64,000 nucleotides of DNA from Marisa cornuarietis (lineage: Eukaryota; Mollusca; Gastropoda; Architaenioglossa; Ampullariidae). A model generated the notes under the pieces. It saw only the letters and a program-made list of their open reading frames with translations. It did no database searches and had not been told where the DNA came from. Positions within the stretch are counted from its first letter, which is position 1. Each line of letters opens with the position of its first letter. Below are positions 62,101-64,000 of the stretch, piece by piece. The stretch covers positions 2,774,001 through 2,838,000 of the forward strand of contig SMMW01000619.1 of the NCBI GenBank assembly GCA_004794655.1, given 5' to 3'. Position numbers and translations under genes: made by a program.

Positions 62101-62339
62101 TGTCATCACAGTCCAACTCATCTACCAGCAGTAACACCAGTGACATGGCCACCCCTACAACTGTCAACCCAAGCAGCAGTAGCAGCAACAGTGACAAACT
62201 CAGCCAGGCAGATAGTGGCTGTCCTGCTGACACCTTGTTTGATGACGGTGTCATGGACGGTGACCTTTCCAGCGTGCAGGAGGGTGGAGAGGGGGAGAAC
62301 AGTGGGATCACAAGAACCAGATCAGGATTTACAGTCTAA
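21735..62339 (+). CDS. FGD-family Rho guanine-nucleotide exchange factor (FYVE, RhoGEF and PH domain protein), whole spliced gene
   Basis: Joined exons are 21735-21765, 45136-46592, 47322-47456, 48863-48982, 49210-49361, 52991-53147, 54296-54383, 54821-54871, 55111-55169, 55532-55681, 56183-56266, 57389-57468, 58283-58316, 58953-59045, 59421-59546, 59928-60089, 60856-60984, 61497-61642 and 62042-62339. The predicted 1,183-residue protein has a long Ser/Asp-rich N-terminus (1-540), DH domain (about 555-745), PH1 (about 775-880), FYVE zinc finger (about 905-975), PH2 (about 1000-1097) and a Ser/Thr/Asn-rich tail. FGD proteins activate Cdc42-type GTPases and use PH/FYVE domains to bind phosphoinositide membranes, controlling actin, filopodia and membrane traffic. 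The PH1 and FYVE sequences look closer to the FGD1-4 group than to FGD5/6, but paralogue assignment needs a tree. Alternative 5' exons are likely. Confidence 0.88.
22425..22560 (-). repeat. repeat family B fragment, minus strand
   Basis: AATAATGATAATAAAGGAGCATGC and the following CTCTCAGGGCTTAAGAC match the repeat at 29775-29950. They are the reverse complement of segments at 24115-24400 and 56690-56900 (AAGCGCTAAGAGCA-type core next to an (ATT)n tail). The end with a short A/T trinucleotide tail suggests a SINE or a LINE 3' end. Confidence 0.5.
24100..24420 (+). repeat. repeat family B, longest copy
   Basis: Contains CAGTCCACACAATGCT-CGTCC, then pyrimidine-rich sequence with ATTGCTACTTCC. 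It continues with a core AAGCGCTAAGAGCACGG-CCATATGAGTGTGAG and ends at ATGCATTTATTATTATTATT. The same order of blocks occurs at 56690-56900, so the family is about 300 bp with an (ATT)n tail, as in many SINEs. Confidence 0.6.
26050..26482 (+). promoter_or_regulatory. CpG-rich block with candidate alternative promoter
   Basis: Base composition changes sharply here, with many CpGs (for example GCGCGCGTCGGCGC near 26078 and CCACCGGTCGGGG near 26266) inside an otherwise AT-rich region. It leads into an open frame that ends at a consensus GTAAGT donor at 26483. CpG-rich islands in introns often mark promoters. No TATA box or initiator could be fixed. Confidence 0.35.
26380..26482 (+). CDS. candidate alternative first exon
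   Basis: From ATG at 26380 (second in-frame ATG at 26407) the frame is open for 34 codons and one base, up to donor GTAAGT at 26483. It begins [18 protein letters not shown]. Its ending phase (1) is precisely what the exon at 45136 requires. There is no domain evidence and the exon is small, so the support is only donor quality, phase and CpG-rich context. Confidence 0.25.
26490..29060. other. non-coding stretch within the large intron
   Basis: Short open frames are scattered on both strands, none with a domain I can recognise. A 40-bp tandem duplication containing ACAGCCACTTTCC lies near 27095-27160. CT/GT-rich tracts occur near 26490-26560 and 27813-27850. Confidence 0.4.
29064..29145. repeat. 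(ATC)n microsatellite
   Basis: About 27 near-perfect ATC/TCA triplets, interrupted once by an extra C near 29090. The Ser and Ile runs in open frames across it are products of the repeat. Confidence 0.95.
29606..29695 (+). pseudogene. remnant of hAT transposase N-terminus
   Basis: The frame from ATG 29606 contains [18 protein letters not shown], then runs into a T-homopolymer where the zinc-ligand cysteines would be expected. Proteins of the CGGBP1/hAT group have a similar stretch just before their BED-like finger. The homopolymer and the repeat-B insertion after it break the gene. Confidence 0.5.
29775..29960 (-). repeat. repeat family B copy nested in the hAT element
   Basis: (AAT)n at about 29787-29805 is followed by GAAGATTTTTATAGCGCATA, then AGAGCATGCTCTTAGGGCTT, the reverse complement of the family B core at 24100-24420. 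It sits between the two transposase remnants, so it entered after the hAT element did, or was captured in it. Confidence 0.55.
30107..30336 (+). pseudogene. remnant of hAT transposase C-terminus
   Basis: A frame starting near SFDPHQAN (30107) shifts once, then continues as [15 protein letters not shown] and [20 protein letters not shown] to a stop. The pattern P-L-x-F-W ... L-A-x-x-Y-L-x-x-P is characteristic of the hAT dimerisation region. The expected serine-rich SER-x-FS end is not present, so the copy is dead. Confidence 0.55.
30681..30830 (+). repeat. tRNA-derived SINE copy
   Basis: The head AAGCGCTTGTCACCAGTACAG is followed by a B-box-like TAGATTCGTACCTC near 30725-30738, a T-rich link, then GGCCGTGATTTAGCCTCAGC near 30801-30820. 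The same body with similar spacing is found on the minus strand at 3262-3431. Confidence 0.65.
30836..35351. other. non-coding stretch within the large intron
   Basis: No supported gene. A frame from ATG 31645 ([12 protein letters not shown]...) runs into a possible donor after 31740, but in phase 0, which does not fit the next exon. Homopolymer-rich sequence occurs near 33640-33710. At 34380-34700 there is a run of loosely repeated segments containing TTTA(C)CCCA(A/T)ACA-GGAA, perhaps a very old tandem array. Confidence 0.4.
35352..35367. repeat. target-site duplication of the LINE, left copy
   Basis: TAAAAACAAATAAATT, 16 bp, is identical to 38555-38570. It directly abuts the (TTC)n end of the element. 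Confidence 0.9.
35368..38554 (-). mobile_element. complete RTE-type non-LTR retrotransposon
   Basis: A 3,187-bp element in minus orientation, flanked by perfect 16-bp duplications. One long reading frame encodes an AP-type endonuclease and a reverse transcriptase. The stop codon is followed at once by a (GAA)n tail and then the target duplication, so there is almost no 3' UTR. This compact layout with a microsatellite tail is typical of RTE/BovB-like LINEs. The intact frame and perfect duplication point to a recent insertion. Confidence 0.9.
35384..38380 (-). CDS. LINE endonuclease-reverse transcriptase (ORF2-like)
   Basis: From the first ATG (38380) the protein has 998 residues with no internal stop. 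The frame is open a further 61 codons upstream but without another ATG, and would begin inside the target duplication. The N-terminal AP endonuclease has [23 protein letters not shown] and SDHHLL, which carry the expected Asn, Glu, Asp and His catalytic positions. The central reverse transcriptase has [46 protein letters not shown] and FADD (the catalytic Y/F-A-D-D box). The C-terminal part ([28 protein letters not shown]) is typical of the RTE clade. It would nick DNA and copy its RNA at the target site. It sits in the intron antisense to the FGD gene, and all motifs look intact. Confidence 0.92.
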   Translation of the reverse strand: MTRAGESLREVSSPTYLLTAKAKTRIGTWNIRTLYERGKSAQVAQEMKNYGIKLLGLCETRWNGSGQTRLSSGETIIYSGHEDPDHDHSQGVAVLMTQEAARALISWEPVSPRLMAARFNSKGRKMTIIQCYAPTNAAKEEEKEDFYNSLQALVDRTPRRDLKIIMGDMNAKVGDENTDKEHIMGKHGVGNCNENGELFTDFCLFNDLVIGGTVFPHKTIHKTTWTSPDGKTENQIDHITINRQFRRSLLDVRVRRGADAASDHHLLVATLKIKLRSFHESSDRPHHKFNVQFLRDRRKQEEFNCEVKNRFEALEGLFEETMANHWTGLQETWKAACKRVLGKKQKQHKEWLSIGTWKKIEERKELKQKISQCQDQQEKEELRAKYWEMNREVKKSARGDKRQFAHRMTEEAEQAAGQNNMKRLYEITRTLSGRKNINACRPVKNKNGNVITGDAEQRSRWAEHFKEILNRPPPATILDIAPVTEQLQVNTNPPTKAEIIKAIKSLKTGKAAGPDGIPAEALKADPTAAAEMLHPLLQKIWTQEQVPADWKLGYLVKLPKKGDLTQCSNWRGIMLLSIPSKVLTRIMLDRLKNALDKRLRQEQAGFRQGRSCTDHIATLRIIIEQSIEWQSPLYMTFVDFEKAFDSVDRETIWKLMQHYGFPPKFIAIIQQLYEDSTCQVIHNGKLTDPFAVRTGVRQGCMLSPTIFLIVIDWIMRRTTSNSNTGIQWTFAMQLEDLDFADDISLLSHKQQHAQTKLTRLSEEAATTALTINIKKTEVMRINNKQEAPLQLHGECITEIDRFTYLGSIVTKDGGADEDVRSRINKARQAFHILRPIWNSKALSQHTKIRIFHTNVKSVLLYGSETWRVTNNITRKIQTFINRCLRHIFNIRWPERISNAYLWERANQKPASQDIKKRKWGWIGHTLRKPAENLTRQALDWNPQGRRRVGRPRQTWRRSVHGEAEAAGMTWTQLGREAQNRVRWRGVVAALCSTGGEKE
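38555..38570. repeat. target-site duplication of the LINE, right copy
   Basis: TAAAAACAAATAAATT, identical to 35352-35367. It marks the 5' end of the minus-strand element. Confidence 0.9.
38571..39288. other. non-coding stretch
   Basis: The part near 38750-38900 is cytosine-rich with many CCCTCCC/CCCCAC runs. No gene or known repeat was recognised. Confidence 0.4.
39289..39593. repeat. 47-bp minisatellite, about 6.5 copies
   Basis: Units beginning CAGTCTTCTTCTTTTGTCAT start at 39320, 39367, 39414, 39461, 39508 and 39555, with a partial unit before. The central copies appear identical; the first partial and last copies carry substitutions. Because 47 is not a multiple of three and the unit lacks stops, all three plus frames stay open. 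The overlapping frames here are therefore products of the array, not genes. Confidence 0.95.
41001..41384. mobile_element. hAT-like non-autonomous element
   Basis: The left part reads GGGAACCTTTTTTCTGCCGA then GGGCCATTCGCATATTTATA and ATTCGCGGTCC. The right end, on the minus strand, reads GGGTGGAGAACGTCCGGCCC. GGTGGGGAACCT-type ends with GGCCC/GGGCCA motifs are widespread in animal hAT elements. Between them there is no transposase frame. Divergent ends and the lack of a clear target duplication suggest an old copy. Confidence 0.55.
41955..42062 (-). repeat. tRNA-like segment, minus strand
   Basis: On the minus strand, TAGGTCAGTGGTAGAGCAGC is a close match to a tRNA D-arm/A-box. The expected anticodon arm and B-box are not clear downstream, so this is more likely a SINE head or tRNA fragment than a working tRNA gene. 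Confidence 0.35.
42464..42533. repeat. short inverted repeat (possible tiny MITE)
   Basis: The left arm GTGGGCCACGTAAAAGTA (42464-42481) pairs with the right arm TACTTTAAGTGGCCCGTCC (42515-42533), with a few mismatches, around a 33-bp loop. It could be a small hairpin element or the fused ends of a larger one. Confidence 0.45.
42955..43245 (+). repeat. dispersed repeat C, copy 1
   Basis: Resembles 52335-52590 over about 270 bp. Shared blocks include GGTCAAC, ACATGGATATG-TT, AATGGAAGAGG and AGCTTTACCCA-TCATTA. A (GT)n tract interrupts this copy at about 43053-43073. The class is unknown. Confidence 0.5.
43246..44990. other. non-coding end of the large intron
   Basis: AT-rich intron DNA without a supported exon. 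An (AAAC)n-like tract at 44998-45025 may be the A-rich tail of a SINE. Confidence 0.4.
45136..46592 (+). CDS. FGD-like gene, large exon 2: disordered N-terminal region
   Basis: The acceptor TTTGCAG and donor GTAAGTATG bound 1,457 bp of one open frame, encoding residues 11-496. It starts [20 protein letters not shown] and is rich in Ser, Asp and Glu, with likely phosphorylation sites. An [12 protein letters not shown] run at about residues 346-357 may be an SH3-binding or kinase site. There is no folded domain. The long unstructured N-terminus in one large exon is typical of FGD proteins, which use it for regulation and partner binding. Confidence 0.9.
46593..48862. other. introns 2-3
   Basis: No further exons were recognised apart from 47322-47456. 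An 18-bp unit GAAGTTAGAGGCATGCAG is duplicated at about 47926-47963. A tRNA B-box-like GTTTGATTCAAA near 48771-48782 hints at a SINE just before exon 4. Confidence 0.4.
47322..47456 (+). CDS. FGD-like gene, exon 3: acidic linker
   Basis: Encodes 45 residues (497-541), starting [20 protein letters not shown], in phase 0/0 between a TTTCAG acceptor and a GTATGC donor. This is a linker before the DH domain with several Glu residues. It could be skipped without shifting frame. Confidence 0.8.
48863..48982 (+). CDS. FGD-like gene, exon 4: start of DH domain
   Basis: Encodes 40 residues, phase 0/0. [20 protein letters not shown] is the first conserved region of Dbl-homology RhoGEF domains (E-L-x-x-T-E-x-x-Y-V). 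In known DH structures this helix contacts the GTPase switch regions. Confidence 0.93.
49210..49361 (+). CDS. FGD-like gene, exon 5: DH domain
   Basis: Begins [20 protein letters not shown] and ends at a split Trp codon before GTGAGT. It covers the middle helices of the DH domain, including the segment with [14 protein letters not shown], which matches the F-x-N-I-x-x-I-Y/L pattern of Dbl proteins. Confidence 0.92.
49403..49617. mobile_element. 215-bp hAT-type MITE
   Basis: Terminal inverted repeats CAGTGGTTTTCAAACT (left) and, on the minus strand, CAGAGGTTTTCAAACT (right) match the widespread hAT end CAG-GGTT-TCAAACT. Inside, a 35-bp unit containing GGTGCTCGCGTACCACCC is tandemly repeated twice (from 49528 and 49563). 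It has no coding capacity. It begins 42 bp after the donor of exon 5. No matching 8-bp duplication is visible, so the copy is not fresh. Confidence 0.75.
51166..51870 (-). mobile_element. 5'-truncated LINE fragment with (ACTG)n tail
   Basis: The minus strand from about 51840 encodes the C-terminal part of a non-LTR retrotransposon polymerase, including [20 protein letters not shown] and [16 protein letters not shown] single in-frame TGA (51416-51414) interrupts it, then it continues with [20 protein letters not shown] to a stop near 51171. The element ends in a (GACT)n microsatellite (51166-51181), as is common for CR1/RTE-like LINEs. Motifs differ from the complete element at 35368, so it is another lineage. 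The catalytic RT core is missing. Confidence 0.8.
51990..52092 (+). repeat. SINE/LINE 3' end with (ATT)n tail
   Basis: Contains AAGCACTCTGAGTCCGGC, AGAAAGGTGCTGTATATATA and then ATGCTTATTATTATTAT. The order GCxCTxTGAG ... GCGCTATATAAAT-(ATT)n is a very common tail of animal SINEs and their partner LINEs. Confidence 0.6.
52335..52590 (+). repeat. dispersed repeat C, copy 2
   Basis: Resembles 42955-43245 in the same orientation, without the (GT)n tract. It lies in intron 5 of the FGD-like gene. Confidence 0.5.
52991..53147 (+). CDS. FGD-like gene, exon 6: DH domain
   Basis: Completes the split Trp, then [20 protein letters not shown] and [20 protein letters not shown]. The pattern G-D-x-x-x-K-x-x-P-F-L-K-x-Y-x-x-Y is the second conserved DH region. 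It is separated from exon 5 by a 3.6-kb intron packed with repeats. Confidence 0.92.
53205..53760 (+). mobile_element. unclassified DNA-transposon relic, hAT-like peptide
   Basis: A palindromic ATTCTATAGAAT (53221-53232) and an inverted GCATTCTATATAATGCC (53304-53320) mark the left part. From ATG 53628 a frame reads [20 protein letters not shown] and continues [11 protein letters not shown]. The T/S-E-R-G-F-S motif followed by a leucine-rich stretch is like the C-terminus of hAT transposases. The rest of the gene is missing. An A-homopolymer follows at about 53759-53770. Confidence 0.4.
54296..54383 (+). CDS. FGD-like gene, exon 7: catalytic DH helix
   Basis: Contains [20 protein letters not shown], the third conserved DH region (P-x-Q-R-x-x-R-Y-x-L-L-L), which makes the main contacts with Rho/Cdc42 and is nearly invariant. 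This indicates an active exchange factor. The exon ends in phase 1 before GTAGAG. Confidence 0.93.
54821..54871 (+). CDS. FGD-like gene, exon 8: DH domain
   Basis: A 51-bp exon encoding [17 protein letters not shown], which continues the catalytic helix (L-L-L-K-D-Y-V-K-H-L). Phase 1/1, acceptor TTTCAG, donor GTAAAG. Confidence 0.9.
55111..55169 (+). CDS. FGD-like gene, exon 9: end of DH domain
   Basis: Encodes [20 protein letters not shown], the last DH helix (A-L-x-x-V-x-x-A-A-x-H-x-N) common to FGD proteins. It ends in phase 0 before GTGAGTG. Confidence 0.9.
55532..55681 (+). CDS. FGD-like gene, exon 10: DH-PH junction and PH1 strands
   Basis: Encodes [20 protein letters not shown], then a segment with [19 protein letters not shown]. 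The latter is the start of PH1 (E-G-x-I-x-K-x-S-A-x-x-G). Phase 0/0, donor GTGAGA. Confidence 0.92.
55928..56054 (+). pseudogene. 3'-terminal fragment of an RTE-type LINE
   Basis: A plus-strand frame starts [19 protein letters not shown], shifts once, then reads [20 protein letters not shown] to a stop at 56052-56054. This is the last about 40 residues of an RTE-type protein; compare [10 protein letters not shown] in the complete minus-strand element. The Cys-Ser-Ser ending differs from Cys-Ser-Thr-Gly-Gly in that element, so it is a different subfamily. The extreme 5' truncation is typical of dead LINE copies. Confidence 0.75.
56183..56266 (+). CDS. FGD-like gene, exon 11: PH1
   Basis: Encodes [20 protein letters not shown] and then QLDIDGME. 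The L-F-N-D-x-L-L pattern is the third and fourth strands of the PH fold. The acceptor is an unusual but acceptable CCAAG after a T-rich tract. Confidence 0.9.
56690..56905 (+). repeat. repeat family B copy in intron 11
   Basis: Shares CAGTCCACACAATGCTTGTCC (one base different from 24119), ATTGCTACTTCCATACTGGT, and AAGCACTAAGAGCATG with following GAGTGTGC-CTATA-AAATCATGCAT, in the same order as 24100-24420. An (AT)n tract at 56908-56928 follows. Confidence 0.6.
57177..57290. repeat. tandem repeat, ~41-bp unit
   Basis: About 2.6 units of TTTCCACTATGCTATCAGAC plus TCTTACATTCA. A second small tandem pair, CATCCTTACGAGTTACCTGTATG, lies at about 57333-57379, just before exon 12. Confidence 0.75.
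57389..57468 (+). CDS. FGD-like gene, exon 12: PH1
   Basis: Encodes [20 protein letters not shown] and then AIELLDE, the later PH1 strands (N-T-F-x-V-x-S-K-x-x-x-I-E-L). It ends in phase 2 before GTGAGT. Confidence 0.9.
58283..58316 (+). CDS. FGD-like gene, exon 13: PH1 C-terminal helix start
   Basis: A 34-bp micro-exon that completes a Glu codon and encodes [11 protein letters not shown] before GTGAGT. The Trp is the near-invariant tryptophan of the PH C-terminal helix. Exact phase fit on both sides supports it despite the small size. Confidence 0.88.
58953..59045 (+). CDS. FGD-like gene, exon 14: PH1 end and linker
   Basis: Encodes [20 protein letters not shown], then [11 protein letters not shown]. 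It finishes the PH1 helix and starts the basic linker to the FYVE finger. Phase 0/0, donor GTAAAA. Confidence 0.9.
59421..59546 (+). CDS. FGD-like gene, exon 15: first half of FYVE finger
   Basis: Contains [20 protein letters not shown] and [13 protein letters not shown]. Present are the WxxD motif, the first C-x2-C pair, and the R-R-H-H-C-R-x-C-G motif that binds phosphatidylinositol 3-phosphate and supplies the second ligand pair. The acceptor TTAACTAAAG is weak. Confidence 0.93.
59928..60089 (+). CDS. FGD-like gene, exon 16: second half of FYVE finger
   Basis: Begins [20 protein letters not shown] and continues [11 protein letters not shown]. The last ligand pair (VC-x2-C) and the R-V-C motif are normal. 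The third pair is C-x4-C (CGSKGC) instead of the usual C-x2-C, an apparent two-residue insertion. No alternative acceptor in frame would remove it. A Ser/Lys-rich linker to PH2 follows. Confidence 0.92.
60856..60984 (+). CDS. FGD-like gene, exon 17: PH2 start
   Basis: Encodes [20 protein letters not shown] and then [16 protein letters not shown]. The G-Y-L ... W-x-x-R-W-F-x-L pattern is the first strands of a PH domain. Phase 0/0, donor GTATGT. Confidence 0.92.
61330..61415 (+). repeat. SINE tail with GACGTTAAACAC and (AAAC)n
   Basis: GCTGTGATATAGCCTTAGTT, then GCTGGCACGACGTTAAACAC and AAACAAACAAGCAAA, is the 3' end of the SINE type whose body appears at 3262-3431 and 30681-30830. The head is missing or too diverged to see. 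It lies in intron 17. Confidence 0.65.
61497..61642 (+). CDS. FGD-like gene, exon 18: PH2
   Basis: Encodes [20 protein letters not shown] and then [25 protein letters not shown]-x-V is the characteristic mid-strand of the second PH domain in FGD proteins. It ends in phase 2 before GTAAGT. Confidence 0.92.
62042..62339 (+). CDS. FGD-like gene, last exon: PH2 helix, Ser-rich tail, stop
   Basis: Completes a Lys codon, then [12 protein letters not shown], the C-terminal PH helix with its conserved Trp. This is followed by an about 85-residue Ser/Thr/Asn/Asp-rich tail ending TRTRSGFTV and a TAA at 62337-62339. The terminal G-F-T-V would fit a PDZ-binding motif (hydrophobic C-terminal Val with Thr at -1), but the expected -2 residue is Phe, which gives a class II-like ligand at best. 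Confidence 0.92.
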
Positions 62340-62965
62340 GAGATGTCACAAGTCATCAAATACCTCATGAGAGCTAGATATACCTCTGGGAGAGAACTCT
62401 TTTCCTTTTGTATCAAACTGACAAAGGATTGATGTCTTCTGCTAAGATTTTAATTTGAAAAGTAATTCGATTAAAATTTAATAGCGGGAAGAGAAAAAAA
62501 AGTACAACATACTTTGATCCTGCAGCCCCTTAAGTCTCAAGTCTATTTGTTGAGGAAAACACGCTTGTGTTCAGATAAAAAAAAAGGGAGACAAATGGTA
62601 TCCTGATGGACAATTCTTTGAGACTTGAAACAGCGTTGCTTATGCAGTTTTAGATTGTTATTGTGTTGCTCAACAGAGATAAATATAGACCTGATGCCAT
62701 CCCAAGCTTCAACAAATATTGATAGCTTCTATGCATTGGTAATCGGATAAAGTTTTAATAGACCCTTAAAAGTGGTTATGAGTCTTCATCTGTTCTGATA
62801 GAATCTCAGAACCTAAGACTAGGTCTGCTTAGGCAGTAATTTAAGTATTGATCTAGCAGTATTTTCAGACAAAAGCTGTGTTCCGAAAAAGACTGATTGC
62901 CTTTTCACAAGAACATGCACAAACAGTGTGTATAGCTATAATAAAACTGTTACGGTACTGTTTGT
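62340..62965 (+). other. 3' UTR of the FGD-like gene
   Basis: Follows the TAA at 62337. The sequence is AT-rich with no further coding frame of note. The first canonical poly(A) signal with a GT-rich segment downstream is at 62940, so the UTR is probably about 620 bp. Confidence 0.55.
62940..62945 (+). terminator. poly(A) signal AATAAA
   Basis: Canonical AATAAA about 600 bp after the stop codon, followed by GT-rich sequence (TGTTACGGTACTGTTTGTT). It is the best candidate for the 3' end of the transcript; later signals cannot be excluded. Confidence 0.5.
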
Positions 62966-64000
62966 TAAAGACTCAGGCAGCTTGCGTAGAATCAAGTTTT
63001 TACACTGAAAAGTGAGCAAACCATGCGGTGTTTAGACAATGGTCACAAGCATTTCAGATTGTCAGACTCTTGTGAAGTGACACATAGAGGGAAGGAGGAA
63101 CAAGTCATACAAGCCTGTGTTACGTCGTTCTGCTGAGCAGAATGATGGCTTTGCCAAGTTCAGCGGTGCTGAAACGTCCTAGTGTCAGTCTGGAAATACA
63201 AATCAAAGCTGGTTACAATATCCAAGCTTTCAGCCTTCAGTCAACCTGATGTGCATGCTGCTATGATGCATTCCTTTCAAAAGTGCCTAACCATACACTT
63301 CATAAAGCTGCTGTCATTAGCTCAGCTGGTTGTGATTGAGCTTACTTTTATCATGTATCACTTGACATAGCCTTTATAATACCTTCTCAGTAGTCTCAAA
63401 TGGTGGCTTGAAGTTTCTAATGAAGGATGGGCTGTCTTTTGTTGAGTTTTATTTTCTAGCATGTTCTTGTTGTCAAACCACTATAATCAACTATGATTCA
63501 TACATAACAATCAAAATCGAATGTTATTTATATATAAGTAGAATAGAGGGTACTCTGCTCTACAAAAGAGAAGCTGCTATGATTCCTTTACCATCAGTAT
63601 CATTGCAGCTTCTTAACAAAGTCATTACACTTTATTGTTTCATCAGCTTTATTCACTACCACTCTTCACAGTTCTCTCTTGCAATTCACTGTACCATTTG
63701 TTTCACGGCACCACCTCAACAAAAAAACCCATCTGATTATACCACCAGGATACTTTGCATTTTAAAACTGCAAGAAATATAAACAACTTTGTTATGCACT
63801 TTCAATTGCAGTTAGATTTGAGTAGTTGATCGTGCTCTTTGAAAGTGGGTGCCCGTGTAGTTTATGTATGGTTTATGTCATATTACAAGAAGTTAATAGA
63901 AGAGGCAGAGTTTATCTAGTGATTTTTGTCAATGGGGTTTTTAAGACAGAACACACAATTTAGTAAAAATCCCAGAAAGTTTTAGGCAATTTCATGTGTG
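62966..64000. other. downstream flank
   Basis: AT-rich sequence without a recognised gene or repeat; the longest open frames (63182-63370, 63408-63782) show no domain. Confidence 0.4.

Overview
This is a window of animal (metazoan) nuclear DNA. It has very long introns with GT-AG boundaries, many microsatellites, and relics of LINEs, SINEs, hAT-type DNA transposons and a Ty3/gypsy-like element. The RTE-type LINE and the tRNA-derived SINEs ending in a GGCGTTAAACAC-like motif suggest a marine lophotrochozoan, most likely a mollusc. That taxonomic placement is inference.

Only one host gene can be read with confidence: a plus-strand FYVE/RhoGEF/PH (FGD family) guanine-nucleotide exchange factor. 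Its main body runs from 45136 to 62339 in 18 exons. All phases join without a break, and the order is disordered Ser-rich N-terminus, DH, PH1, FYVE, PH2 and Ser-rich tail. A short exon at 21735-21765 carries an ATG and ends in exactly the phase needed, which gives a 1,183-residue protein across a 23.4-kb first intron. Two further coding-looking exons (7155-7319 and 18593-18793), plus a CpG-rich candidate exon at 26380-26482, are also phase-compatible. They suggest alternative 5' ends, though transcript evidence is needed.

Layout: 1-7154 holds non-coding and repeat DNA with a gag-like relic. 7155-21765 holds candidate 5' exons separated by SINEs, a MITE with a clean target duplication, and CA-rich tandem repeats. 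21766-45135 is the giant intron. It contains a CpG-rich block, a hAT deletion derivative with both transposase ends left, a complete and apparently intact RTE-type LINE on the minus strand (35368-38554) flanked by a perfect 16-bp target duplication, a 47-bp minisatellite, and hAT-like relics. 45136-62339 is the body of the FGD gene, with transposon pieces in its introns. 62340-64000 is 3' UTR and flanking DNA.

No bacterial-type operon, CRISPR array or plainly new multi-gene system is visible. The most notable points are the young LINE, the unusual Cys spacing in the FYVE finger, the alternative phase-matched 5' exons, and the internally deleted hAT element carrying a nested repeat.
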